Origin: CAYHCE01 sp964355015
GTDB taxonomy: Bacteria; Cyanobacteriota; Cyanobacteriia; PCC-6307; Cyanobiaceae
NCBI GenBank assembly: GCA_964355015.1
Contig: CAYHCE010000041.1
Coordinates: 1-24,966, forward strand
Direction: 5' to 3'
DNA length: 24,966 bases
This document shows positions 1-6,508 of this stretch, piece after piece. A model generated the notes under the pieces. It was not told the DNA's origin and did not search any database. It saw only the letters and a program-made list of their open reading frames with translations. Every line of letters starts with the position of its first letter. The stretch's first letter is position 1. The position numbers were made by a program, and so were the translations under genes.

Positions 1-1
1 G

Positions 2-943
2 GTGGAGCCCAGCCGCTACGGCCCACGCCTCAGCGCCCTGGTGGGCCTGCTGAGCAGCGCCTTTCCTCTAAGTTTCGGCAGAACCCAGGGGCTGCTGGAT
101 CAGCTGCTGGGTGTGGAGATCAGGCGCGGTGCCATCACCACCATTCGCCAGCGGCTGAGCGCTTGCCTGCAATACCCGGCGGCGGAGACGCTGGAGCTGG
201 CCCGGCAACAGCCGGTGGCCTACATGGATGAAACCGGTGCTCCCACGGGCAATGCGGATGGGGGTAATCCTGATGGCCGGCGCGGCTGGCAATGGGTCAT
301 GGTGACGCCGGTGGTGACGGTGTTCCTGCAGGGTCCGAGCCGTTCGGCCGCAGCGGCGATGGAGCTGCTGGGCCATGTCTTAGCCGGAATTGTGGTGAGT
401 GATCGCTTCTCGGCCTACAACCATCTGCCCATTGATCAAAGGCAGCTGCGCTGGGCGCACCTGATCCGTGACCTCACCGCCATTGAGCAGCGGCCTGGCG
501 CCAGCGGTGAGATCGGCATGGCGCTGCTGGCGTTGCAGCGGCAGCTGTTTGAGCAATGGAATTACTGGAAGGTTGGCCAGAGCAACCGGGAGCAGCTGCA
601 GGAGAGCTGTGGGCCGATCCGCCGCCAGTTCGAGGCCACGCTGCAGCGGGTGGTGGATCTGGGCTGTGAGCGGGGTGATCGAACGCCCTGGGCCCAGACG
701 GTGCGCACCTGCCGGCAACTCGCGCAACGTCAGCAAGCGCTCTGGACCTTTCTGGAGAAACCAGGGATCGAGCACACCAATAACGCCGCAGAGCGAACAC
801 AGTGCCAGTCGGTGATTCGCCGCAAGATCAGTCACGTCTACCCTCAGACAGCAGGGCAGAGATGTCTGGAGCTTCCTGGAGCAGGCCTGGATCGCCCAGC
901 GCCTCGGTGGCGTGATGCCATCGCTGGTGCCAGATCGCTGTGA
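2..943 (+). pseudogene. IS66-family transposase, 3' part, with C-terminal deletion and frameshift
   Basis: This is the C-terminal two thirds of an IS66-type DDE transposase; the rest lies before the window. The catalytic triad is visible as Asp76 in YMDETG, Asp134 in VVSDRFSAY and Glu264 in HTNNAAER, spaced as in the family. The frame goes wrong after RKISH (residue 278): the family normally continues through about 15-20 more residues to a TLRQQGRDVW-type motif. Here those codons are missing, and STLRQQGRDVWSFLEQAW reads in another frame from 837, continuing to a stop at 1059-1061. The last 35 residues of the listed frame are therefore out of register. An internal deletion with loss of phase has probably inactivated the enzyme. 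The family call is firm. The ends of the element and its terminal inverted repeats could not be located. Confidence 0.85.
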
Positions 944-954
944 CGACAGTCACA
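939..954. promoter_or_regulatory. Perfect CRP-type palindrome TGTGAN6TCACA
   Basis: TGTGA at 939-943 and TCACA at 950-954 flank six bases, an exact match to the CRP/SyCrp1 consensus half-sites. It lies inside the decayed end of the IS66 gene and no obvious gene starts just downstream, so it may be chance. The match is seen; regulatory use is not supported by context. Confidence 0.2.
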
Positions 955-1871
955 CAAGCCAGCAAACGATTGCCCTTTTCCAAGGAGCAAACGGGTTCTT
1001 ATTTGCGCGATGGGCTGTCCCGATCCCTGAACGCGTACCAACCACCTTTCCGACCGAATGAACCAGCCATCAGAGTGAGCCTGGGCAAAGGCTGCGGCTG
1101 GTCATGGGCAGACTCGACATGCAGAATTCAGCGATTTCATCGAGAGAGAAGATGCCCGAATGCCTTTACGAAGCAGGGGCTTTGGAAGGATACTCCTAAG
1201 AGCTGCTTGATGGGTCACCTGAGATTCGAACTCAGGACTAATCTGAAAACCTGGGATTGCTTGATGAAGCCCATGGCCCCCTACGGGATCATGTCTATCT
1301 GAAGGAATGACTAACCATTTACTGACGTGAGGCAAGATTTTCCCGTGCTTCTATTCACGAGGACACCGTGCTGAAGAGCGGTCAAGTCGAAAGACTGACG
1401 GAATCCCCCTCCCCCCCCTGTAAGCGTCCTGTCGGGGAGGCCTTCCGCCCTGGAACGACTTCCTTGGAGTCGCTTCCCACGCTCCCAAGGCTGTGTATCG
1501 AGTCCACCCAGTGCTCCTGGCCTCCGGGGCCCTATCCCATCGGGACGGGGGCTCAGCCATGGCTGTTGGCGATGGAAGCAAAGACCAGCGCTACCCTGAA
1601 GGTCCGTAAAGGAGGCCTTCTTCTTCTCTGACAGGCTCTCACAGACCTCTTTGAGAGAGTGATCACTACAGTCCTTCCCATCCATCCGTTCCCATTTCAC
1701 AGCAATCAGCTGGCAGGAGAATGACACGCAGGGGGAGAGCGGGTAGCGTTGTTGGAAGAGCCTGCTCTGCTTAAGTGTTCCATCGCGCCTGTGGTTGTGC
1801 AACTTGTGGCCTACGAGCCTGGCACTTGCCAATAGGAGTCTTTTCGCCTTCTTCACTGGACACTTGGCATC
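944..1871. other. Gene-poor stretch with no recognisable protein
   Basis: The shifted end of the IS66 transposase runs to 1061. A tRNA-like fragment lies at about 1211-1248 on the minus strand. The remaining short frames on both strands (for example 1311-1991 minus, 1368-1631 plus) have low-complexity, Arg/Pro/Ser-rich translations that look like frames of non-coding DNA, and I recognise no family in them. The stretch between the IS remnant and the DUF1651-like gene is probably eroded accessory DNA. Confidence 0.5.
1211..1248 (-). pseudogene. Probable 3' tRNA fragment (T arm and acceptor strand)
   Basis: On the minus strand a 5-bp T stem CTGAG/CTCAG encloses the 7-base loop TTCGAAT (complement of 1219-1235). 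A 7-base acceptor strand GTGACCC and discriminator A follow directly (1218-1211). Ahead of the T stem is GATTAGTC, which looks like the end of an anticodon arm plus variable loop. No D arm, proper anticodon arm or matching 5' acceptor GGGTCAC is found upstream on the minus strand, so this is only a 3' half. Such fragments are often left by elements that integrate at tRNA 3' ends; that origin is inferred. Confidence 0.4.
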
Positions 1872-2138
1872 ATGACCAGCACGGCTTGGGCGCCCGAGGT
1901 GGCCGGAGCTGAGCTGACCATGGCCACCAGCAAGCGGCCGCCGCTCTCGCCCGAAGAGGGCTGCATCAGCGATGACCGCCAGGTGCAGCACTTCAGGCCC
2001 GTCTGCTGCGACCGCTGGAGTCAGACCCGGGAACTCACCGAAGAAGAAGCCATCGGGCTGTGGCAGCAGAAGCGTCAGCAGGGCTGGCAGGTCTGCTCGC
2101 CCCAGTGGGTGACGCAGGCCTCCCTCTCTCCCCGTTGA
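1872..2138 (+). CDS. DUF1651-like small cyanobacterial protein
   Basis: An 88-residue protein of unknown function. Its C-terminal half, WSQTRELTEEEAIGLWQQ then GWQVCSPQW, fits my recollection of the DUF1651 pattern: an acidic helix with an EA..LW core ending in a GW..C.PQW motif. DUF1651 proteins are short and known mainly from marine and freshwater picocyanobacteria. The N-terminal 30 residues are unlike the family, and an in-frame ATG at 1920 (MATSKRPPLSPEEG) would give a 72-residue form, so the start is uncertain. It ends 15 bases before the cupin gene start, so the two may be co-transcribed. No catalytic motif or membrane segment is seen. The family call rests on motif memory, not a search. 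Confidence 0.55.
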   Translation: MTSTAWAPEVAGAELTMATSKRPPLSPEEGCISDDRQVQHFRPVCCDRWSQTRELTEEEAIGLWQQKRQQGWQVCSPQWVTQASLSPR

Positions 2139-2152
2139 CGAGAATCGGGGCC

Positions 2153-2848
2153 ATGGAGCTGCATGCCGACCTCAGCCGACGCGCCGTGCTGGACACCAGC
2201 ACTCTGGCCTGGACGCCCTCACCGATGGTGGGTGTGGAGCGGCGCCTGCTCGATCGACGTGGCAACGAAGTGGCCCGCGCCACCTCGATCGTGCGCTATG
2301 CCCCCGGGAGTTGCTTTGAACGCCACATCCACGCTGGTGGCGAGGAGATCCTGGTGCTGGAGGGCACCCTCTCCGACGAGGAGGGCGACTACCCGGCCGG
2401 CACCTACCTGCGTAATCCGGTCGGCTCCAGCCATGCGCCGTTCAGCATCGAGGGCTCCACCATCCTGGTGAAGCTGCACCAGATGCACCCTGCTGATCAG
2501 GAGCGCCTGGTGATCGACACCCATCGCGCTGCCTGGGTGCCTGGCCTGGTGGCGGGGCTGGAGGTGATGCCGCTGCACGCCTTTGGCTCTGAGCACGTGG
2601 CCCTGGTGCGCTGGGCGCCGGGAACGGTGTTTCAGCCCCACAGCCATCCCGGCGGCGAGGAGATCGTGGTGCTTGCTGGGGTGTTTCAGGACGAGCACGG
2701 CACCTATCGCGCCGGCAGCTGGCTGCGTAGTCCCCCCGGCAGCGTCCACCGACCCTGGAGCGAGGACGGCTGCACGATCTGGGTCAAGACCGGTCACCTG
2801 CCCGCCACCCTCGGGCCGGATGGTTCGGAGAGAGGCTCAGAAGCGTGA
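2153..2848 (+). CDS. Double-cupin, ChrR-like (anti-ECF-sigma type) protein
   Basis: A 231-residue protein made of two tandem cupin domains of the ChrR C-terminal type. Each has the metal-binding pattern HxHxGGEE with a later His: His58, His60, Glu64 and His94 in the first domain, His163, His165, Glu169 and His199 in the second. In the ChrR family such a cupin is joined to a zinc anti-sigma domain that holds an ECF sigma factor. Here there is no anti-sigma domain and no sigma gene nearby, so it is more likely a free-standing cupin enzyme or sensor of unknown substrate. The frame is open from 2060, but ATG 2153 is chosen because it begins the conserved fold and clears the preceding gene. Its last 12 bases overlap the convergent DUF924 gene. 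Fold certain, function unknown. Confidence 0.85.
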   Translation: MELHADLSRRAVLDTSTLAWTPSPMVGVERRLLDRRGNEVARATSIVRYAPGSCFERHIHAGGEEILVLEGTLSDEEGDYPAGTYLRNPVGSSHAPFSIEGSTILVKLHQMHPADQERLVIDTHRAAWVPGLVAGLEVMPLHAFGSEHVALVRWAPGTVFQPHSHPGGEEIVVLAGVFQDEHGTYRAGSWLRSPPGSVHRPWSEDGCTIWVKTGHLPATLGPDGSERGSEA

Positions 2849-3394
2849 GCCGGGCGTCTGCAGGAAGGCCAGCTCCGCACCACTCGACACCCGCCCCAGC
2901 ACGGCGTTGCGGTGCGGGAAACGGCCGAATCGTGCGATCACATCCCGGTGTCGGCGGGCGAACTCAGCCGTTCGGGCATCGGTGAACCGCTCGAACAGCG
3001 GCAGGGCAGCCTCCTGCACCGCCAGGTCTTCGGCGTGCATCTGGGGCATCAGCCAGAACTGCCGGCGGGCTTGCTCGGGTTCCGCTGCCAGCCAGCCCCT
3101 GGCCACCGCCCGCTGGCTCAGGACGAGGGCCTGATCGTCGCCGGCAAAGGCCAGCGCCGCCTCCCGCCAGATCTGGCGGGGGAACTGATCGAGCAGGAGC
3201 ACGAGCGCCAGACCGCTTTCCGGTTCCTTCCCCCAGCCCGCGAGCTCACCGGCAAAGGCCGCTCGGGTCAGCCCGATCCAGCGCTCCCGCAGCACCGCAT
3301 CAAAGGCCGGATCCTTGGCGAACCAGCGGCGCGGCGTGGCCTGCTCGAACCAGAACCGCAGGATCTCTCTTGCCGTGTCCTCGTGGCTTTGCAT
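2837..3394 (-). CDS. DUF924 family protein
   Basis: A 185-residue member of the DUF924 family, helical proteins with a TPR-like fold and no established function. Family hallmarks are visible: an N-terminal ILRFWFEQATPRRWFAKDPAFD segment for entry into the fold, LVLLLDQFPRQIWR around residue 70, FWLMPQMHAEDLAVQE near residue 115 and FGRFPHRNAVLGR near the C-terminus. Length is normal. Its ATG (3394-3392) shares one base with the TGA of the thiamine-binding gene upstream (TGATG junction), so translation is probably coupled and the two form an operon. The gene converges with the cupin gene and their 3' ends overlap by 12 bases. Confidence 0.9.
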   Translation of the reverse strand: MQSHEDTAREILRFWFEQATPRRWFAKDPAFDAVLRERWIGLTRAAFAGELAGWGKEPESGLALVLLLDQFPRQIWREAALAFAGDDQALVLSQRAVARGWLAAEPEQARRQFWLMPQMHAEDLAVQEAALPLFERFTDARTAEFARRHRDVIARFGRFPHRNAVLGRVSSGAELAFLQTPGSRF

Positions 3395-3690
3395 CAGAGC
3401 AGCGCCTGCACGCTGGCCACCTTCTCCTCCAGCGTCTGGTCCTTGTCGGTGCGGGTGTTGATCTTCACGGTGGTGCAGATGCGCTGACAGCCCATGCCGT
3501 GCACCGCCTGGTGGCAGGCCTCGATGGCGGCGAACACCAGGTCCCATTCGCCTTCGATGGCGGTGCCGTTGGGGTGCAGCTGGATCTTCAGGCCGGCCTC
3601 TGCGAGCACCTTTTCGCAGGCGGCGATGTAGGGGGCCAGGTGCACGCCCACACCGATCGGCACCACGCAGAGATCCACGATCACTTTCAT
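3394..3690 (-). CDS. Thiamine-binding (MTH1187/UPF0045) family protein
   Basis: A 98-residue protein beginning MKVIVDLCVVPIG, followed by the ferredoxin-like fold of the MTH1187/UPF0045 thiamine-binding family. Characteristic parts are LHPNGTAIEGEWDLVF at residues 48-63 and a C-terminal ICTTVKINTRTDK strand. Members bind thiamine or related pyrimidines and are thought to act as carriers or sensors in the cytoplasm. Two in-frame GTG codons precede the ATG, but ATG 3690 matches the family start. The stop overlaps the DUF924 start by one base. A degraded second copy lies at 6094-6228. The gene is divergent from the CopD-like gene with 53 bases between starts, leaving room for a shared divergent promoter. 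Confidence 0.9.
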   Translation of the reverse strand: MKVIVDLCVVPIGVGVHLAPYIAACEKVLAEAGLKIQLHPNGTAIEGEWDLVFAAIEACHQAVHGMGCQRICTTVKINTRTDKDQTLEEKVASVQALL

Positions 3691-3743
3691 CACCACCCAC
3701 GCTGGAACCGCTCCATCGTGGAAGCAACCGCCCTGGAGCTGCC

Positions 3744-4193
3744 GTGTCCGCCTTCCCGCTGCTGGTGATCCTCCATGCCCTGGCCGCCACGGTCTGGACC
3801 GGCGGGCACCTGGTGCTGGATCTGGGGGTGCTGCCCGTGGCTCTGCGGGAGCGGCGGGCTGAGCGGATCCGTGACTTCGAGGAGACCTTCGAGCCCCTGG
3901 GCCTCACCGCCCTGGCCATTCAGGTGATCACGGGCCTCTGGATGGGCTGGATCGTCCTGCCGGGCTTCCAGGGGCTGCTCAACCCGGCGAACCCGATCGG
4001 GATGCTGGTGGGCACCAAGCTGCTGCTGCTGGCCGGCACCGCTGCCCTGGCTCTGCACGCTCGCCTGCGGCTGATCCCCAGCCTCAGCGACGACAACCTC
4101 ACCGGCCTGGCCTGGCATATCCGCGGGATCACCTTCCTGGCGATCGCCTTCGTGGTGGTGGGCGCACTCATCCGCCTGGGCGGCCTGGGCTGA
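3744..4193 (+). CDS. CopD-like four-helix membrane protein
   Basis: A 149-residue integral membrane protein with about four hydrophobic helices: residues 5-25 (LLVILHALAATVWTGGHLVL), 55-75, 85-105 and 125-146. The first helix has the HALAATVWTGGH pattern typical of CopD-like and related haem or copper membrane proteins; CopD acts in copper uptake across the inner membrane with CopC, but no CopC-like gene is seen here. The start is GTG at 3744. An alternative is a general DUF-type CopD-fold protein not involved with copper. It is divergent from the thiamine-binding gene, and a degraded copy of its first codons is found after 6286. Confidence 0.7.
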   Translation: MSAFPLLVILHALAATVWTGGHLVLDLGVLPVALRERRAERIRDFEETFEPLGLTALAIQVITGLWMGWIVLPGFQGLLNPANPIGMLVGTKLLLLAGTAALALHARLRLIPSLSDDNLTGLAWHIRGITFLAIAFVVVGALIRLGGLG

Positions 4194-4208
4194 GAGGCCT
4201 GCGTCCGC

Positions 4209-4238
4209 ACAACAAAGCCCGGAGCGTTGGCCCCGGGC
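4209..4238 (-). terminator. Probable rho-independent terminator of the CDGSH operon
   Basis: GCCCGG (4217-4222) and CCGGGC (4233-4238) pair around a 10-base loop. In the minus direction the stem is followed by TTTGTT. It lies between the convergent CopD-like gene and the CDGSH/VOC operon and may serve the minus-strand operon. The stem is short, so confidence is moderate. Confidence 0.4.
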
Positions 4239-4390
4239 ATTGGTCTGCTCAGCCGTGGTGCCTGCCGCTGGGGCGGGGCGCAACGGCGCGATGGGCCTGC
4301 TCTGCGATCGACACCGGTCTTCACCGGGGGCAGAGGGTGTTCATGAAGGGGCTCACGGCTGAGGAGCCGGCCCTGCGGCTGGGCTGCTTT

Positions 4391-4513
4391 CGGGATGGGC
4401 AGGCGCCAGTGTGCGGCGCTCAGTCCTGGCTGCGGTTCCACGTCCAGCAGCTGAGCGTGGAAGGCCGCCAAAGCAGCGGGGGCATCCGCTGCCAGCACGA
4501 TCGAGCCCTTCAT
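4391..4513 (-). pseudogene. Glyoxalase/VOC-like N-terminal fragment
   Basis: The frame begins with ATG at 4513, overlapping the TGA of the CDGSH gene as ATGA, a standard sign of translational coupling. The first 41 residues (MKGSIVLAADAPAALAAF, then LLDVEPQPGLSAAHWRLPIP) resemble the first beta-alpha unit of VOC/glyoxalase-like proteins: a hydrophobic strand, a PAALAAF helix, LLDVEP, and an HWRLP strand. Beyond residue 41 the frame turns into Pro/Arg-rich sequence with no VOC features and runs open into antisense of the CopD-like gene to 3920. The other two frames stop quickly without restoring the fold. I read it as a once-coupled VOC gene that has lost most of its length. The assignment is from pattern memory only. 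Confidence 0.3.
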
Positions 4514-4782
4514 TCCCACCACCGCCACCAGCCCCGGCGCACCGGTTGGCTGTGATGGCCATCGCAGAGGGGATAGCGGCGGGAGCGGCCGCAACCGCAC
4601 ATCAGCACGGTGGTGGCCTCCTCCAGCCGCAGGTCGCGGGGAATCAGCCCGGTGCCCAGGTGGGCGCCATCGCAGAACCAGCCGTGGCGGCTGCGCCCGC
4701 AGCTGCAGAGCAGGACCCGTCCAGCGGGCAGCTCAACCGGCTGGGGACCGGCACCAGAGGATGGAAGGTCAACAACCGCCAC
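4510..4782 (-). CDS. Double CDGSH iron-sulfur domain protein
   Basis: A 90-residue protein with two CDGSH-type [2Fe-2S] motifs (mitoNEET/CISD class). The ligands are Cys26, Cys28, Cys37 and His41 in CSCGRSRHGWFCDGAH, and Cys62, Cys64, Cys73 and His77 in CGCGRSRRYPLCDGHH. The first motif has Trp where the family usually has Pro before xCDG. Three-Cys/one-His clusters are redox-active and pH-labile; bacterial double-CDGSH proteins are small soluble redox or cluster-transfer proteins. The frame is open up to an ATG at 4953, but the extra N-terminus is low-complexity. GTG 4782 gives the usual 20-25 residues before the first motif and has AGGAGG 12 bases upstream. The stop overlaps the start of the VOC-like fragment. 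Confidence 0.8.
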   Translation of the reverse strand: MAVVDLPSSGAGPQPVELPAGRVLLCSCGRSRHGWFCDGAHLGTGLIPRDLRLEEATTVLMCGCGRSRRYPLCDGHHSQPVRRGWWRWWE

Positions 4783-5183
4783 CAGCAGATCCCGCCTCCT
4801 GTTGTCTTCAGTGTGGGGAGCCGATGGGGTGGCAGCAACTCCGGAGGTGTCAGCAGCAGGCGGATGGTGGACGCTGCAGCGGCCGGATCGCGCTGAGGGA
4901 TGGGGGTTGGCTGCTCCGGATCCGCACCCGACTGAGACATCAATCTCACCCACCCATCAACGGAGTAGGAACCGGGTTTGGGGGCGACGATCCATCGGAG
5001 CATCAGCCCGGTGGGACAGCACACCGACCGGGTCGATGGAATCCCCGTCATGCCGATGCGCGGGGCATGGTCGCGGTACCATGGTTTCCCCGATTCATGT
5101 ACAACGGCGCCGGTCTGTCCGGTCAAGGCAGAGAGCAGAGAGGTGGCTCCAGCACAAGTCGAAATGTGATGAGGTGGCTGGGC

Positions 5184-5199
5184 CGTGACGGTCGTCACA
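5184..5199. promoter_or_regulatory. Candidate CRP-family operator
   Basis: CGTGACGGTCGTCACA matches TGTGAN6TCACA at nine of ten specified bases. It lies 43 bases upstream of the ATG of the TerB/Mo-nitro_C gene, inside its probable promoter region. Cyanobacteria have a cAMP-responsive SyCrp1 that binds this type of site. Binding is inferred. Confidence 0.35.
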
Positions 5200-5242
5200 A
5201 CCCAGCTTGCGCAGGACCCTCTCTACCGGCATCGCACTTCCC

Positions 5243-5911
5243 ATGGGAACTCCTGCTTCCATTGACAGCCTGGACGAAACGGCGGCGCGACAGCGGCTGT
5301 GGCTGGCGGCCCTGCACCAGCTTGCGCTTGCCGACGGCGACTTCTCCCCCGCCGAGGAACGACTTCTGGCGGAGGAGCTGAACAGGCAACTCCCCGGTTT
5401 AAGCCTCGATGAGCTGCACCATCCCGGCGCAGCTGCCCTCGTGCACCGCTTCGGGGTCGGCACGCCCCTGGCGGAGGAGTTCCTGCAGTCGGCTGTGCTG
5501 GTGGCCCTGAGCGATGGTCATGTCAGTGCGAACGAACTCGAATGGCTGCATCACTGGAGTGAGGTGCTTCAGGTGGGACAGGAAACGTTCGACGAACTGC
5601 TGCTCGCCCAGGCTAGCCGCGACGGGACAATCGATGTTCGATGCGACACCGACCATCATCCAGGCCTGCTGGATGGAGTGCGCCGCTGGCTGGATGGCAT
5701 CGAACTCTCGGATCCGGAGGTGGCCCGCTTCCTGGTACGGCTGATCCCCGCCCAGTGCCCCTTCGAGCGCGACGTGAAGCTGTTCGGCTGGAAGGTGGTG
5801 CACATCCCGCCGATGTGCAAGATCAACCCCCTCTACGAGCAGTTGGTCGCTTTGCGATTCCGTTGCCTCTGCCGATTGGAGGAATGCGGCGACTCTGCGT
5901 TGCCCAGCTGA
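5243..5911 (+). CDS. TerB-like protein with C-terminal Mo-nitro_C domain
   Basis: A 222-residue soluble protein. Residues about 5-120 form an acidic, helical region resembling a TerB-like tellurite-resistance domain: LALADGDFSPAEERLLAEEL, then VLVALSDGHVSANELEWLHH, two helix pairs each with a D-G-[DH] motif. Residues about 140-215 carry the Mo-dependent nitrogenase C-terminal domain (PF06967 type), recognisable from RFLVRLIPAQCPFERDVK, then IPPMCKINPLYEQL and FRCLCRLEE, with several conserved Cys. Despite its name this domain is common in cyanobacteria that do not fix nitrogen, and its role is unknown. The frame is open from a TTG at 5207; ATG 5243 is chosen as the natural start. A CRP-like palindrome sits just upstream. 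No operon partner is visible. Confidence 0.85.
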   Translation: MGTPASIDSLDETAARQRLWLAALHQLALADGDFSPAEERLLAEELNRQLPGLSLDELHHPGAAALVHRFGVGTPLAEEFLQSAVLVALSDGHVSANELEWLHHWSEVLQVGQETFDELLLAQASRDGTIDVRCDTDHHPGLLDGVRRWLDGIELSDPEVARFLVRLIPAQCPFERDVKLFGWKVVHIPPMCKINPLYEQLVALRFRCLCRLEECGDSALPS

Positions 5912-6093
5912 GGGGTGCGCAGCAACAGACCGGCCCAACGGTTCTGCTGGCTGACCCTTGATGCTGTCTCCCTGCCGTGGCCTGTTGAGCTCCACCCCCG
6001 GGTATCGGCTCTGGCTTGAGGGGCGCGCGTGCAGGATTGTCCAGCAGGCGCGGCCGCACAAGGGTTGCCCCAGGCTGGCCCGCAATTTCCGTC

Positions 6094-6228
6094 TCGGAGC
6101 AGCGCCTCTACGCTGGACTCCTTCTCCTCCGGGCACTGGCTCTTGAAGGTGTTGACCTTCACTGTGGTACAGGCGCGGGGACAGCCCATACCAGGCGGCA
6201 CCACGCACAGATCGACAATCACCTTCAT
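6094..6228 (-). pseudogene. Degraded second copy of the thiamine-binding (UPF0045) gene
   Basis: Read from ATG 6228, the frame begins MKVIVDLCVVP, identical to the intact gene at 3394-3690. It then jumps directly to PGMGCPRACTTVKVNT and ends SSVEALL, matching the C-terminal third of the intact protein. About 50 codons in the middle are missing, in frame, and the stop codon has become CGA (TCA changed to TCG on the plus strand), so the frame runs on into unrelated sequence. The DUF924 start that overlaps the stop in the intact locus is lost too. The missing part holds most of the fold, so the product cannot be functional. Confidence 0.75.
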
Positions 6229-6350
6229 GGCTTACTTAACCCCGAATGGCTCCTTGGTGGAGGCAATCACCCGGGACCTGCCCTTACTCTCTTCCGTCTG
6301 CTGTGGCAGAGCAGAGCAGTCGGGCCTGTATGGACTCCACCTGTCTTGAA
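6229..6350 (+). repeat. Degraded copy of the divergent promoter and CopD-like 5' end
   Basis: The bases upstream of the broken UPF0045 copy align without gaps to those upstream of the intact gene (from 3706): about two thirds of the positions between 6245 and 6306 match. Where the CopD-like start should be (about 6283) the reading is LTLFRLLW followed by AVGPVWT, which resembles SAFPLLV and ALAATVWT of the intact protein, but the start codon is gone and no long frame follows. With 6094-6228 this is one segmental duplicate covering both sides of the divergent junction. Confidence 0.5.
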
Positions 6351-6508
6351 CTCAGAAGGGGGCCCGATCCGTTCAGCCAGGAGTGGGCTCGATGAGTTTG
6401 CCTGCGTGATGGCTTCCCGCGAGCAGTCCGTTATGTGTCCATCAATACCCGCTCCAGATTCAGGTCGTTCTCTGATTTTGATCCCCTGTGAAAGATCGCT
6501 GGCCGACG

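Noticed and set aside
3920..4600. A 226-codon minus-strand open frame
   Set aside because: Most of it is antisense to the CopD-like gene and Pro/Gln-rich; only the short VOC-like start after 4513 has any family character.
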